A program made the translations under genes and the position numbers. The notes beneath the pieces are model-generated. The model searched no databases, was not told the DNA's origin, and saw only the letters and a program-made list of their open reading frames with translations. A stretch of 64,000 nucleotides of DNA from Streptomyces bikiniensis (GTDB lineage: Bacteria; Actinomycetota; Actinomycetes; Streptomycetales; Streptomycetaceae): positions 62,001 through 126,000 of the forward strand of contig JNWL01000001.1 in NCBI GenBank assembly GCA_000716465.1, given 5' to 3'. Every line of letters starts with the position of its first letter. Within the stretch, counting starts at the first letter, position 1. Of this stretch, positions 42,795 to 52,668 are shown piece after piece.

Positions 42795-43994
42795 TTACGG
42801 CAGCGCCAGCATCCGCTCGAGCGCCAGCTTCGCGAAGCCCTCCGTCTCCTTGTCGACCTCGATCCGGTTGATCAGCTTGCCGTCGGCCAGGGACTCCAGG
42901 GCCCACACCAGGTGCGGCAGGTCGATGCGGTTCATGGTCGAGCAGAAGCAGACCGTCTTGTCGAGGAAGACGATCTCCTTGCCCTGGTCGGCGTACCGGT
43001 TCGCCAGGCGCCGGACGAGGTTCAGCTCCGTGCCGATCGCCCACGTGGAACCGGCCGGGGCCGCCTCCAGGGTGTTGATGATGTACTCGGTCGAGCCCAC
43101 GTAGTCCGCGGCGGCGACGACCTCGTGCCGGCACTCGGGGTGCACGAGCACGTTCACGCCGGGGATGCGGGCCCGTACGTCCTCGACCGACTCCAGCGAG
43201 AACCGGCCGTGCACCGAGCAGTGGCCCCGCCACAGGATCATCTTGGCGGCGCGCAGCTGCTCGACGGTGAGGCCGCCGTTCGGCTTGTGCGGGTTGTACA
43301 GGACGCAGTCGTCCGGGGACATGCCCATGTCGCGGACGGCGGTGTTGCGGCCCAGGTGCTGGTCCGGCAGGAACAGCACCTTCGTCGTGCCGGGCTCCCC
43401 CTGCTCGAACGCCCAGTTCAGGGCCCGCTCGGCGTTGGACGAGGTGCAGATCGTGCCCCCGTGCCTGCCGGTGAAGGCCTTGATGTCGGCCGAGGAGTTC
43501 ATGTACGAGACGGGCACGACCTGCTCGGCGATCCCGGCCTCGGTCAGCACGTCCCAGCACTCGGCGACCTGCTCGGCGGTGGCCATGTCGGCCATCGAGC
43601 AGCCGGCCGCCAGGTCGGGCAGGACGACCTTCTGGTCGTCACCGGTGAGGATGTCGGCCGACTCCGCCATGAAGTGCACGCCGCAGAAGACGATGTACTC
43701 AGCCTCCGGCTTGGCGGCCGCGTCGCGCGCGAGCTTGAAGGAGTCGCCGGTGACGTCGGCGAACTGGATGACCTCGTCGCGCTGGTAGTGGTGGCCGAGG
43801 ACGAAGACCTTGTCCCCGAGCTTCTCCTTGGCCGCGCGGGCGCGTTCCACGAGGTCGGGGTCGGAGGGCGACGGCAGATCGCCGGGGCACTCCACGCCGC
43901 GCTCGCTCTTCGGGTCCGCCTCGCGGCCGAGCAGGAGGAGGGCGAGCGGCGTCGGCTGGACGTCGAGCTCATGACGGGTTTGGGCCGTGGTCAC
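42795..43994 (-). CDS. nadA: Quinolinate synthase
   Basis: 399 residues, the long actinobacterial form. It condenses iminoaspartate with dihydroxyacetone phosphate to quinolinate for NAD synthesis, using a 4Fe-4S cluster. Blocks: VFVLGHHYQRDEVIQFADVT, YIVFCGVHFMAESADIL, TGRHGGTICTSSNAERAL, FLPDQHLGRNTA, and conserved cysteines in VFCG, HPEC and VCFCS. GTG at 43994 has GAAAGG nine bases upstream; a GTG at 44003 overlaps that site and is less likely. A TATGAT -10-like hexamer lies on the coding strand at 44049-44044. nadB and nadC are not in the window. Confidence 0.95.
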   Translation of the reverse strand: MTTAQTRHELDVQPTPLALLLLGREADPKSERGVECPGDLPSPSDPDLVERARAAKEKLGDKVFVLGHHYQRDEVIQFADVTGDSFKLARDAAAKPEAEYIVFCGVHFMAESADILTGDDQKVVLPDLAAGCSMADMATAEQVAECWDVLTEAGIAEQVVPVSYMNSSADIKAFTGRHGGTICTSSNAERALNWAFEQGEPGTTKVLFLPDQHLGRNTAVRDMGMSPDDCVLYNPHKPNGGLTVEQLRAAKMILWRGHCSVHGRFSLESVEDVRARIPGVNVLVHPECRHEVVAAADYVGSTEYIINTLEAAPAGSTWAIGTELNLVRRLANRYADQGKEIVFLDKTVCFCSTMNRIDLPHLVWALESLADGKLINRIEVDKETEGFAKLALERMLALP

Positions 43995-44230
43995 GTCACG
44001 CACCCTTTCTTCGGGGAACCTTTTCGTCTAAATGACGCTATCTATCATAACCCCTTCACGTCATGTTGACGATGGCCATAGTGTCGATGTGACGAATTCG
44101 CCTTCCACGCTTCTGGACAGGGTGTGCGAGCATGAAAGGAGGAAAACCCCACGCGGCCCGGAATGAATCCGGGGCACCGTCGGTTACCACCGTCGGCAAG
44201 CAGTCTCCGTACACACCGGGAGAGAAGCAG

Positions 44231-44587
44231 ATGTCCGTATCGGACGAGAAGACCACTGTCAGCGACGGCATCCTCCTGTCCGACGCCGCCGCGGCCAAGG
44301 TCAAGGCCCTCCTCGACCAGGAAGGCCGCGATGACCTGGCCCTGCGCGTCGCCGTTCAGCCCGGCGGCTGCTCCGGCCTGCGTTACCAGCTCTTCTTCGA
44401 CGAGCGCTCGCTCGACGGCGACGTCGTGAAGGACTTCGACGGCGTCAAGGTCGTCACCGACCGCATGAGCGCCCCGTACCTCGGCGGTGCCTCGATCGAC
44501 TTCGTCGACACCATCGAGAAGCAGGGCTTCACCATCGACAACCCGAACGCCACGGGCTCCTGCGCCTGCGGCGACTCGTTCAGCTGA
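44231..44587 (+). CDS. erpA: Iron-sulfur cluster insertion protein (ErpA/HesB type)
   Basis: 118 residues. A-type carrier that hands Fe-S clusters to apoproteins; candidates next door include NadA and the Rieske protein. The three cluster cysteines are present: C47 in PGGCSGLRY and C111, C113 in GSCACGDSFS. A short N-terminal extension (MSVSDEKTTVSD) precedes the fold. ATG at 44231 with GGGAGAGAAG. It is divergent from nadA across a 236 bp gap and ends at a very strong terminator. Confidence 0.94.
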   Translation: MSVSDEKTTVSDGILLSDAAAAKVKALLDQEGRDDLALRVAVQPGGCSGLRYQLFFDERSLDGDVVKDFDGVKVVTDRMSAPYLGGASIDFVDTIEKQGFTIDNPNATGSCACGDSFS

Positions 44588-44592
44588 GTCGT

Positions 44593-44642
44593 ACGCGTGA
44601 GGGCGGGCCCCGGATCTCCTTCCGGGGCCCGCCCTCACGCGT
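44593..44642 (+). terminator. Terminator of erpA
   Basis: Perfect 21 bp stem with an eight-base loop, directly after the erpA stop and before the convergent gene ending at 44670. Confidence 0.9.
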
Positions 44643-44669
44643 GTCCGGGCCCGCGCCCGTACGGGGAGT

Positions 44670-46280
44670 TCAGCGGCGCGGCACCGCCTCGCCGCTCGCC
44701 GCGTCCACCACCGGCCGCGAGCCGAGCGGGGCGTCCAGGGTCACCGTCTTCACGACCTCCACGGCCATGGCGACGCACATCCGGTCCGGGTCGGGCGTGG
44801 ACTCCTCGATCCGCAGGGCGACCCGCTCGGGGGTCTGCTCCGCCCTCACCTCGTACGTGCTGCACACCCCGCCCCAGAAGGCGACCGTCAGCGTCCGGCC
44901 GTCGTCCCCCGTCCTGTACGACTGGACCTGCCGGGCCGGCGCCGTGCCCTCCTCGGACGACGGCGGCGGGGTCGTCACCGGCGGCGCCAGGTACCGCTCC
45001 TCGACCGCCGTGCGCACCACCGTGTGCGGTGCCGCGTCCGCCGGGTCCGCGGTGAACAGCCACGCCGGTACGAGCAGCCGCTCGCCGTCCACGTCCTGCG
45101 CGGCGAGCCCGAAGACCGCGCCCGTCACCGGCACCTCGACCGGCGGGGCGGTCCGGTCGGCGGACGGCTGACAGGGCGGCACGGGCTCGCCCGCGGGCTT
45201 CCCGGCACTCGGAACCCCGTCCGTCCCGGCGCCCGGCCCGTCCGTCCCCTGCTTCCCGGCACCCGGCACGTCGGCCGTCCCCGGCTTCCCCGCACTCGGC
45301 ACGTCCGCCGTCCCCGGCCTCCCGGAACCCGGCACCCCGGCGCCCGGGGCCTCCGCGCCCGGCCGCTCCCCGTGCGGGACGGGCGTGGCGCAGCCGCCGA
45401 TGCCGATCGGGCCCGTGCCCTTCGAGTCCTCGTTCAGCTCCTCCAGGGCCTTCGCCGCCCCCACCACGGGGTACGCGGCGCCCTCGGCCGGCTCCTTCAG
45501 CATCCCGCTGCCGCCGGAGATCCGGCCGTCCGGCTCGACGTGCAGCCCCGTCGACCAACCGTAGGTCGGCAGGCCGCTCACCACCGGCTCGGCGTTGACC
45601 ACCCGTACGGACCCGTTCATCACCTGACCGGCGGTCACCTTCGCGTCGTCCTGGCCGAGCGCCTTCAGGACGGGGGCCGCCGCCGCCCTCGCCGCCGCCT
45701 CGCCCACCGGCGAGCCGCCGCGCGAGGGCTTGGTCTCGCCGGGCGGCGGGCACGCCTTGCCCTTGAGGCAGGTGTCGCCGACCGGACCGCCCTCGTACCA
45801 GGAGTACGTCCAGTTCCCCGGCGCCTTCCGCGCCACGTCGAGGCGCGGCCCGGAGCCGTCCTTCTCGGGCGCGATCGACCAGACGTCGCCGGCCAGGACG
45901 GGGCGCCCGGAGAGGCCGAGCGCATCGGCCAGCCTGGTCACCTCCGCCGAGGTGACCAGGCCCTCAGGCCGGTGGACCGCGGCCGAGGAGGGCCCTTGGG
46001 GGAGTGGGCCCTTGGCTTTGTAGACGGTCCCGCGCGGACCGCCGCCCGGGTCGGGCTCGCCGGGCGCGATCCCGGCACCGCCGTCCGTACCGCCGTCGCT
46101 CCCCAGGCGCAGGGGCGACGGGGCCCCGGCCGCGCCGGCGGACCGGCTCGCGCCGTCCGCGCCGTCGCCGGACGCCGCGGTGGCGAGGTACACCCCGCCG
46201 CCCCCGGCGAGCAGCACGCCCGCCGCCACCGAGGCGGCGAGCAGCGTCCGCCGCCTCCGACCGTTCTCCGTACCGCTCAC
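44670..46280 (-). CDS. Membrane-anchored protein of unknown function with a repeat linker
   Basis: 536 residues. A basic start (NGRRRR) and one hydrophobic segment (TLLAASVAAGVLLAGGGGVYL, ~12-32) suggest an N-terminal anchor with the bulk outside. The N-terminal outer region (GRPVLAGDVWSIAPEKDG ... WTYSWYEGGPVGDTC) and a C-terminal region (VFGLAAQDVDGERLLVPAWLF ... CSTYEVRAEQ) flank a Gly/Pro/Ala linker of repeated GKPGTADVPSA-type units (about 315-375). Paired cysteines are present. No family recognised. GTG at 46280 with GAAGGAG upstream; the gene was probably regulated as an envelope component, but nothing shows how. Confidence 0.75.
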   Translation of the reverse strand: MSGTENGRRRRTLLAASVAAGVLLAGGGGVYLATAASGDGADGASRSAGAAGAPSPLRLGSDGGTDGGAGIAPGEPDPGGGPRGTVYKAKGPLPQGPSSAAVHRPEGLVTSAEVTRLADALGLSGRPVLAGDVWSIAPEKDGSGPRLDVARKAPGNWTYSWYEGGPVGDTCLKGKACPPPGETKPSRGGSPVGEAAARAAAAPVLKALGQDDAKVTAGQVMNGSVRVVNAEPVVSGLPTYGWSTGLHVEPDGRISGGSGMLKEPAEGAAYPVVGAAKALEELNEDSKGTGPIGIGGCATPVPHGERPGAEAPGAGVPGSGRPGTADVPSAGKPGTADVPGAGKQGTDGPGAGTDGVPSAGKPAGEPVPPCQPSADRTAPPVEVPVTGAVFGLAAQDVDGERLLVPAWLFTADPADAAPHTVVRTAVEERYLAPPVTTPPPSSEEGTAPARQVQSYRTGDDGRTLTVAFWGGVCSTYEVRAEQTPERVALRIEESTPDPDRMCVAMAVEVVKTVTLDAPLGSRPVVDAASGEAVPRR

Positions 46281-46355
46281 GGCTCAGCTCCTTCGGCCCT
46301 TGGTCATCTCCGTGGAAGACACCGGTGGGACGGAGCGGGAGCCCGGACGGTTCCG

Positions 46356-46562
46356 TCAGCCGCCGTACTCGGCGGTGGCGTCGATCAGCCGGGCCGAGGC
46401 GGCCGGCACGACGACCCCGTTGATCAGGGCGGGGGAGACCGGAGCGGACTCCGGGGCCAGGGGGACCGCCCAGTGCGGGGCCATCCGGGCGCCGTCGCCG
46501 CGCAGCTGCGCGAGGCTCAGCTCGGACTCGTGTCGCTCCCGGGGAGCGGGGTAGAGACTCAT
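46356..46562 (-). CDS. Possible small protein, 68 residues
   Basis: MSLYPAPRERHESELSLAQL opens a short frame reading in the same direction as the next gene, 75 bp ahead of it. Composition is protein-like (charged start, then a Val/Ala-rich end, VSPALINGVVVPAASARL), but no ribosome-binding site is visible before ATG 46562 and no family is recognised. It could also be a chance frame. Confidence 0.45.
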   Translation of the reverse strand: MSLYPAPRERHESELSLAQLRGDGARMAPHWAVPLAPESAPVSPALINGVVVPAASARLIDATAEYGG

Positions 46563-46691
46563 GGGCGCACCGTACGCACCACGAGCCCACGGAGAAAAGA
46601 CCTACTCTGGGGTAGTTTCCCCTGTTCGGCAGGGCGGCCCCCAGCGGGTAGCGTGAACTGTCATTACCGCCTTCCCGCAGGAGCACCCGCC

Positions 46692-47666
46692 GTGCGCATC
46701 GCAGTCACCGGCTCCATCGCCACCGACCACCTCATGACCTTCCCCGGCCGGTTCGCCGACCAGTTCGTGGCCGACCAGCTCCACACGGTGTCCCTCTCCT
46801 TCCTCGTCGACAACCTGGACGTGCGCCGGGGAGGCGTCGCGGCCAACATCTGCTTCGGCATGGGACAGCTCGGCAGCCGCCCGGTCCTGGTGGGCGCCGC
46901 CGGCTTCGACTTCGACGAGTACCGGGCCTGGCTCGACCGGCACGGCGTCGACACCGGCTCGGTCCGCATCTCCGAGGTCCTGCACACCGCCCGCTTCGTC
47001 TGCACCACCGACCGGGACCACAACCAGATCGGCTCCTTCTACACGGGCGCGATGAGCGAGGCCCGGCTGATCGAGCTCAAGGCCGTCGCCGACCGCGTGG
47101 GCGGCCTCGACCTGGTCCTGATCGGCGCCGACGACCCCGAGGCGATGCTCCGCCACACCGAGGAGTGCCGCACCCGCTCCATCCCCTTCGCCGCGGACTT
47201 CTCGCAGCAGATCGCGCGCATGGACGGCCGGGAGATCCGCACCCTCCTCGACGGCGCCACCTACCTCTTCTCCAACGAGTACGAGAAGGGCCTCATCGAG
47301 TCCAAGACGGGCTGGACCGACGCGGAGATCCTCTCCCGCGTCGGCCACCGCGTCACCACCCTCGGCTCGCGCGGCGTGCGCATCGAGCGGGTCGGCGAGG
47401 ACCCGATCGAGGTCGGCTGCCCCGAGGAGACGGCCAAGGTCGACCCGACCGGCGTCGGCGACGCCTTCCGGGCCGGCTTCCTCACCGGTCTGGCCTGGGG
47501 CGTCGGCCACGAGCGCGCCGCGCAGGTCGGCTGCATGCTGGCCACGCTCGTCATCGAGACCCTGGGCACCCAGGAGTACACCCTGGGCCGGGCCAACTTC
47601 ATGGAGCGCTTCACCAAGGCGTACGGCGACGAGGCCGCCGCCGAGGTCCACGCCCACCTGGCCTGA
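46692..47666 (+). CDS. adoK: PfkB-family carbohydrate kinase, adenosine kinase-like
   Basis: 324 residues. VRIAVTGSIATDHLMTFPG, RRGGVAANICFGMGQLG, and the anion-hole/catalytic motif DPTGVGDAFRAGF (251-263) with D257 as base identify the PfkB fold. Length and blocks such as HTEECRTRSIPFAADFSQQ and TLGTQEY closely follow the mycobacterial adenosine kinase as I recall it. That makes phosphorylation of adenosine to AMP the best guess, with ribokinase-like sugar kinase as alternative. GTG at 46692 has AGGAG nine bases upstream. Monocistronic, with its own terminator. Confidence 0.85.
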   Translation: MRIAVTGSIATDHLMTFPGRFADQFVADQLHTVSLSFLVDNLDVRRGGVAANICFGMGQLGSRPVLVGAAGFDFDEYRAWLDRHGVDTGSVRISEVLHTARFVCTTDRDHNQIGSFYTGAMSEARLIELKAVADRVGGLDLVLIGADDPEAMLRHTEECRTRSIPFAADFSQQIARMDGREIRTLLDGATYLFSNEYEKGLIESKTGWTDAEILSRVGHRVTTLGSRGVRIERVGEDPIEVGCPEETAKVDPTGVGDAFRAGFLTGLAWGVGHERAAQVGCMLATLVIETLGTQEYTLGRANFMERFTKAYGDEAAAEVHAHLA

Positions 47667-47679
47667 CACCCGCCCCCGC

Positions 47680-47703
47680 CGGGCCCGGGACCTCCCGGGC
47701 CCG
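47680..47703. terminator. Short terminator hairpin
   Basis: Perfect 10 bp stem CGGGCCCGGG / CCCGGGCCCG with a four-base loop between the convergent kinase and cysteine desulfurase genes. Confidence 0.8.
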
Positions 47704-47708
47704 TGCGG

Positions 47709-49097
47709 TCAGGACGTCCGCCGCACCACGTACGCCCGGCCGCCCTCCGGCGCGTCCTCCTCGCCCACGTACTCCTGGTCCCGCATCGCGCACCACGCCG
47801 GGATGTCCAGGCGGGCCGCCTCGTCGTCCGCGAGGACCGTCACCGTGCCGCCCACCGGGACGTCGCCGATCACCTTCGCCAGCTCGATCACCGGGATCGG
47901 GCAGCGCCGGCCCAGCGCGTCCACGACCAGGGAGCCGGGACCGGCCGCCGGGGCCGCGGCCGGGGCGGCCGGGACGCCGAGCCGTTCCCGCACCCCCGCC
48001 ACCACCCCCGGCAGCACGTCGAGGAAGCGGTCCACGTCCTCCTCCGCCGTGCCGGCCGGCAGGGACACCCGGACGTTCCCCTCGCTCAGCACTCCCATCG
48101 CGCGCAGCACATGGCTGGGCGTCAGCGTCGAACTCGTGCACGACGAACCGGACGAAACGGAGAAACCCTCCCGGTCCAGCTCGTGCAGCAGCGTCTCCCC
48201 GTCGACATAGAGACAGGAGAAGGTGACGAGGTGGGGAAGCCGGCGCACCGGGTCGCCCACCACCTCCACGTCCGGCACCAGCTCCGGCACCCGCGCCCGG
48301 ATCCGGTCCACCAGGGCCCGGAGCCGCGCCCCCTCGGCCGCCGCCTCCGCCCGGACCGCCCGCAGCGAGGCCGCCGCCGCCACGATCGCCGGCAGGTTCT
48401 CGAAGCCCGGGGCCCGGCCCGACTCCCGCTCGTCCGACGGTCCTTGCGGAGCGAACCGCACCCCCTTCCGCACGGCGAGCAGCCCCACCCCCGCCGGACC
48501 GCCCCACTTGTGCGCGCTCGCCGCGAGCAGCGACCAGCCGCCCTCCACCGGACCCCAGCCGAGCGACTGGGCCGCGTCCACCAGCAGCGGCACGCCCACC
48601 CCCCGGCAGGCCTCCGCCACCTCGGCCACCGGCTGCTCGGTCCCCACCTCGTGGTTGGCCGACTGGAGGCACGCGAGCGCCGTCCCCTCCCCGAGCGCCG
48701 CCGCGAAGGCCCCGGCGTCCACCGCCCCCGACCGGTCGACCGGCACCTCGGCCACCGTCCCGCCCGCCGCCGCGTGCACCTCGGCCGCGTGCAGGACGGA
48801 GGAGTGCTCGACCGCCGACACCACGAGCCGGTTCCCGACGCGCCGGCGGCCCGCGAGCGCTCCGGAGACCCCCGCGTGAACCGCGCGCGTACCCGAAGGA
48901 GTGAACACGAGCTCGTCGGCGCGGCAGCCCACCGCCTCCGCCGCGGCCTCCCGCGCCGCGTCGAGCAGCAGCCGGGCCCGCCGCCCCTCGCGGTACAGCC
49001 GGGCGGGGTCGGCCCAGCCCTCGTCCAGGGAGGCGAGCAGCGCCTGGCGGGCGACGGGGTGCAGCGGGGCGGCGGACGCGGCGTCGAAGTACGGCAT
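47709..49097 (-). CDS. Cysteine desulfurase fused to a TusA-like sulfurtransferase domain
   Basis: 462 residues. Residues 1-~375 are a NifS/IscS-type PLP enzyme: MPYFDAASAAPLHP, SAVEHSSVLHAA, PLLVDAAQSLGWGPV, the PLP lysine K197 (ASAHKWGGPAG), RAPGFENLPAI and the persulfide cysteine C320 (SVSSGSSCTSSTLT). Residues ~390-462 are a TusA/SirA domain (DALGRRCPIPVIELAKVIGD) with its sulfur-accepting C399. The fusion would pass persulfide sulfur directly from donor to carrier, for example for tRNA thiolation or cofactor sulfur. ATG at 49097. Partner acceptors are not in the window. Confidence 0.9.
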   Translation of the reverse strand: MPYFDAASAAPLHPVARQALLASLDEGWADPARLYREGRRARLLLDAAREAAAEAVGCRADELVFTPSGTRAVHAGVSGALAGRRRVGNRLVVSAVEHSSVLHAAEVHAAAGGTVAEVPVDRSGAVDAGAFAAALGEGTALACLQSANHEVGTEQPVAEVAEACRGVGVPLLVDAAQSLGWGPVEGGWSLLAASAHKWGGPAGVGLLAVRKGVRFAPQGPSDERESGRAPGFENLPAIVAAAASLRAVRAEAAAEGARLRALVDRIRARVPELVPDVEVVGDPVRRLPHLVTFSCLYVDGETLLHELDREGFSVSSGSSCTSSTLTPSHVLRAMGVLSEGNVRVSLPAGTAEEDVDRFLDVLPGVVAGVRERLGVPAAPAAAPAAGPGSLVVDALGRRCPIPVIELAKVIGDVPVGGTVTVLADDEAARLDIPAWCAMRDQEYVGEEDAPEGGRAYVVRRTS

Positions 49098-49546
49098 CCG
49101 CCCACCGTAGAACGTGCGCGGCCCCGCCCCCGGGCGCACCCCCGCCCGGGCCCGTACGCCCGCGCGTCCCCGCCCGTGCCTCCCCGTACGGCCCGCCGTA
49201 CGGCCTGCCCGCACCGGCCGCGCCCCGCCTCCGCACCGGGCGCGCCCTCCCCGGCCCCGGCGTGTCGCCCGCCCCGTCCGGTGAACCCTCGTCAGAACAC
49301 CCGTCCGGCCCGTCGCCAGGCCCCCGGACGGGCCTTCCCCGCCTCCCTCCGGAACCCCCGGCTCCACCCCTTCGGGGAGTCGGACGGCGCGTTGGGCACC
49401 CTCCCCGCGCGACCCCAAATAGCGTCCAGTAGGGTTTGGTCCGCATAAACATCCAAACCCCTGCCCGCGGCCGGGGCGGCGACCGACCAGCGAGACGGAC
49501 GGCCGTGGCCGACCAACGCGGGCCGAGACTCTCGGGAAGGCGCTAC
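49098..49546. other. Leader region of the ctaCDF operon
   Basis: No gene recognised; the first ~300 bases are C-rich and featureless apart from repeated CGTACGG words. About 90-115 bases before the ctaC start lies an AT-richer patch with an inverted repeat, GGGTTTGG (49432-49439) and CCAAACCC (49453-49460), a likely operator or leader hairpin near the promoter. GGGAAGG at 49535-49541 is the ctaC ribosome site. Confidence 0.5.
49432..49460. promoter_or_regulatory. Inverted repeat upstream of ctaC
   Basis: 8 bp arms GGGTTTGG / CCAAACCC around a 13-base A/T-containing loop, ~87 bases upstream of ctaC. Could be an operator for respiratory control or a leader hairpin. No regulator is known to me for it. 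Confidence 0.4.
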
Positions 49547-50512
49547 GTGAGTCCCAACGGCTCCGACCGCTCGTCGCGGCGCCCGATGCGGCGGAAGCTG
49601 CCGCAGGTGCTGACTGCGGGCCTGATCCTGGCGACAGCCACCGGCTGCTCGTACAACTGGGAAGACTTCCCCCGCCTTGGTATGCCCACCCCCGTCACGG
49701 AGGAGGCTCCTCGGATCCTCTCCCTGTGGCAGGGCTCCTGGGCGGCCGCCCTCGTCACCGGTGTACTGGTGTGGGGCCTGATCCTGTGGTCCGTCATCTT
49801 CCACCGGCGCACCCGCACCAAGGTCGAGGTACCTCCGCAGACCCGTTACAACATGCCCATCGAGGCGCTGTACACGGTCACCCCCCTCATCATCGTCTCG
49901 GTGCTCTTCTACTTCACCGCGCGCGACGAGTCGAAGCTCCTGGAGCTCTCCGAAAAGCCGACCCACACCATCAACGTGGTCGGCTACCAGTGGAGCTGGG
50001 GCTTCAACTACATCGAGAACGTGCCCGGCGTGAAGGGCGACGCCAAGACGGACAAGAACCTGGAAACCGTGCCCGAGAGGTACAAGGTCCAGTTCCCGGA
50101 CAACGCGGGCGGCGTCTACGACGCCGGCATCCCCGGTGACCGCAACCCGCAGACCGGCAACCCGGGTCCGACCCTGTGGCTGCCCAAGGGCGAGAAGGTC
50201 CGGTTCGTCCTGACCTCCCGCGACGTCATCCACTCCTTCTGGGTGGTCCCCTTCCTCATGAAGCAGGACGTCATCCCGGGCCACCCGAACGCCTTCGAGG
50301 TCACCCCGACCCAGGAGGGCACCTTCCTCGGCAAGTGCGCCGAGCTGTGCGGTGTGGACCACTCCCGGATGCTCTTCAACGTCAAGGTGGTCTCCCCGGA
50401 GCGCTACCAGCAGCACCTGAAGGAGCTGGCGGAGAAGGGGCAGACCGGCTACATCCCGTCCGGCATCGAGCAGACGGAACCGGCCAGGAACGCGGAGAAG
50501 AAGGTACTGTGA
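49547..50512 (+). CDS. ctaC: Cytochrome c oxidase subunit II
   Basis: 321 residues. A lipoprotein-type signal ([13 protein letters not shown]) is followed by two membrane helices ([20 protein letters not shown] and [19 protein letters not shown]). The outer cupredoxin domain holds the CuA site: VIHSFW, then [12 protein letters not shown] with the two Cys, Glu, His and Met ligands. It accepts electrons from the bc1 complex's cytochrome domain and passes them to subunit I. GTG at 49547 follows GGGAAGG. It overlaps ctaD by GTGA, starting the ctaC-ctaD-ctaF operon. Confidence 0.96.
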   Translation: MSPNGSDRSSRRPMRRKLPQVLTAGLILATATGCSYNWEDFPRLGMPTPVTEEAPRILSLWQGSWAAALVTGVLVWGLILWSVIFHRRTRTKVEVPPQTRYNMPIEALYTVTPLIIVSVLFYFTARDESKLLELSEKPTHTINVVGYQWSWGFNYIENVPGVKGDAKTDKNLETVPERYKVQFPDNAGGVYDAGIPGDRNPQTGNPGPTLWLPKGEKVRFVLTSRDVIHSFWVVPFLMKQDVIPGHPNAFEVTPTQEGTFLGKCAELCGVDHSRMLFNVKVVSPERYQQHLKELAEKGQTGYIPSGIEQTEPARNAEKKVL

Positions 50513-52245
50513 GTATCCTCAACGAACCCCAGGGTGCGGCTGCGGCTGAGGAGCCCTACGAGAACGAGGTTCCGCTCCGCCGCAAGCAGCCCGGCAACGT
50601 CGTCGTGAAGTGGCTGACCACCACCGACCACAAGACGATCGGCACGCTCTACCTGGTCACGTCGTTCGTCTTCTTCTGCATCGGCGGACTCATGGCGCTC
50701 TTCATGCGCGCCGAGCTGGCCCGTCCGGGTACGCAGATCATGTCGAACGAGCAGTTCAACCAGGCGTTCACGATGCACGGCACGATCATGCTGCTGATGT
50801 TCGCGACGCCGCTGTTCGCCGGATTCGCGAACTGGATCATGCCGCTGCAGATCGGCGCGCCCGACGTGGCGTTCCCGCGGCTGAACATGTTCGCGTACTG
50901 GCTCTACCTCTTCGGCTCGATCATCGCGGTGGCCGGCTTCCTCACCCCGCAGGGTGCGGCCGACTTCGGCTGGTTCGCCTACTCCCCGCTGTCGGACGCC
51001 GTCCGCTCGCCGGGCGTCGGCGCCGACATGTGGATCATGGGTCTGGCCTTCTCCGGCTTCGGCACGATCCTCGGCTCGGTCAACTTCATCACCACGATCA
51101 TCTGCATGCGCGCTCCGGGCATGACGATGTTCCGCATGCCGATCTTCACCTGGAACGTGCTGCTGACCGGTGTCCTGGTCCTGCTCGCCTTCCCGGTCCT
51201 GGCGGCCGCGCTGTTCGCCCTGGAGGCGGACCGGAAGTTCGGTGCCCACGTCTTCGACGCGGCCAACGGCGGCGCCCTGCTCTGGCAGCACCTCTTCTGG
51301 TTCTTCGGACACCCAGAGGTGTACATCATCGCCCTGCCGTTCTTCGGCATCGTCTCCGAGATCATCCCGGTCTTCAGCCGCAAGCCGATGTTCGGCTACA
51401 TCGGCCTGGTGGCCGCGACGATCGCCATCGCCGGTCTGTCCGTGACCGTGTGGGCGCACCACATGTACGTCACCGGCGGCGTGCTCCTCCCGTTCTTCTC
51501 CTTCATGACGTTCCTCATCGCCGTACCGACCGGCGTGAAGTTCTTCAACTGGATCGGAACGATGTGGAAGGGCTCGCTGTCCTTCGAGACACCGATGCTC
51601 TGGACGATCGGCTTCCTGATCACCTTCACCTTCGGTGGTCTGACCGGTGTCATCCTGGCCTCGCCCCCGATGGACTTCCACGTCTCCGACTCGTACTTCG
51701 TCGTGGCGCACTTCCACTACGTCGTCTTCGGCACCGTCGTCTTCGCGATGTTCGCCGGCTTCCACTTCTGGTGGCCGAAGTTCACCGGCAAGATGCTGGA
51801 CGAGCGCCTCGGCAAGATGACGTTCTGGACGCTGTTCATCGGCTTCCACGGCACCTTCCTGGTGCAGCACTGGCTCGGTGCCGAGGGCATGCCGCGCCGT
51901 TACGCGGACTACCTGGACGCCGACGGCTTCACCGCCCTGAACACGATCTCGACGATCTCCTCCTTCCTGCTCGGCCTGTCGATCCTGCCGTTCTTCTACA
52001 ACGTCTGGAAGACCGCCAAGTACGGCAAGAAGATCGAGGTCGACGACCCGTGGGGCTACGGCCGTTCGCTCGAATGGGCGACGTCCTGCCCGCCGCCGCG
52101 GCACAACTTCCTCACCCTGCCGCGCATCCGCTCGGAATCCCCGGCGTTCGACCTGCACCACCCTGAGATCGCCGCCCTCGACCAGCTCGAGAACAAGCCG
52201 CACGAGGCCGAGGCCCTCACGGGCAGCAAGGAGGCCGGCAAGTGA
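50509..52245 (+). CDS. ctaD: Cytochrome c oxidase subunit I
   Basis: 578 residues, twelve membrane helices. Heme a, heme a3 and CuB sites: [38 protein letters not shown] with the His-Tyr pair, [11 protein letters not shown] (CuB histidines) and [20 protein letters not shown] (heme ligands). It reduces O2 and pumps protons. GTG at 50509 overlaps the ctaC stop; the end overlaps ctaF by four bases. The C-terminal extension ([11 protein letters not shown]...) is usual for actinobacteria. Confidence 0.98.
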   Translation: MSILNEPQGAAAAEEPYENEVPLRRKQPGNVVVKWLTTTDHKTIGTLYLVTSFVFFCIGGLMALFMRAELARPGTQIMSNEQFNQAFTMHGTIMLLMFATPLFAGFANWIMPLQIGAPDVAFPRLNMFAYWLYLFGSIIAVAGFLTPQGAADFGWFAYSPLSDAVRSPGVGADMWIMGLAFSGFGTILGSVNFITTIICMRAPGMTMFRMPIFTWNVLLTGVLVLLAFPVLAAALFALEADRKFGAHVFDAANGGALLWQHLFWFFGHPEVYIIALPFFGIVSEIIPVFSRKPMFGYIGLVAATIAIAGLSVTVWAHHMYVTGGVLLPFFSFMTFLIAVPTGVKFFNWIGTMWKGSLSFETPMLWTIGFLITFTFGGLTGVILASPPMDFHVSDSYFVVAHFHYVVFGTVVFAMFAGFHFWWPKFTGKMLDERLGKMTFWTLFIGFHGTFLVQHWLGAEGMPRRYADYLDADGFTALNTISTISSFLLGLSILPFFYNVWKTAKYGKKIEVDDPWGYGRSLEWATSCPPPRHNFLTLPRIRSESPAFDLHHPEIAALDQLENKPHEAEALTGSKEAGK

Positions 52246-52640
52246 AGATCCAGGGCAAGATGTTCATCTGGCTGAGCGTCTTCATCCTTGCCATGGCGAT
52301 CCTGTACGGCGTCTGGTCCAAGGAGCCGGTCGGCACGACGGCGCTCTTCCTGGCCTTCGGCCTGGCCATCATGATCGGCTACTACCTGGCCTTCACGGCC
52401 AAGCGGGTCGACGCGATGGCGCAGGACGACAAGGAGGCCGACGTCGCGGACGAGGCCGGCGAGCTGGGCTTCTTCGCCCCGCACAGCTGGCAGCCGCTCT
52501 CGCTCGCGGTCGGCGGCGCGCTCGCCTTCCTCGCCGTCGCGATGGGCTGGTGGATCCTGTACTTCTCCGCCCCGCTGATTCTCGTCGGCCTGTTCGGCTG
52601 GGTCTTCGAGTTCTACCGCGGCGAGAACCAGAACCAGTAG
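52242..52640 (+). CDS. ctaF: Cytochrome c oxidase subunit IV (actinobacterial type)
   Basis: 132 residues with four hydrophobic segments ([74 protein letters not shown]). These are the helices of the small CtaF subunit found in the actinobacterial bc1-aa3 supercomplex. Starts within the ctaD stop (GTGA overlap) and is followed by a strong terminator, closing ctaCDF. Confidence 0.94.
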   Translation: MKIQGKMFIWLSVFILAMAILYGVWSKEPVGTTALFLAFGLAIMIGYYLAFTAKRVDAMAQDDKEADVADEAGELGFFAPHSWQPLSLAVGGALAFLAVAMGWWILYFSAPLILVGLFGWVFEFYRGENQNQ

Positions 52641-52668
52641 CCGCACCCCGCTCCGCACCGGAGCACAC

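Noticed and set aside
39331..43560. Very long minus-strand open frame (about 1400 codons)
   Set aside because: It lies opposite the RND transporter gene and part of nadA. Its composition (runs of G, R, E, D, Q) is that of a high-GC antisense frame and it matches no family.
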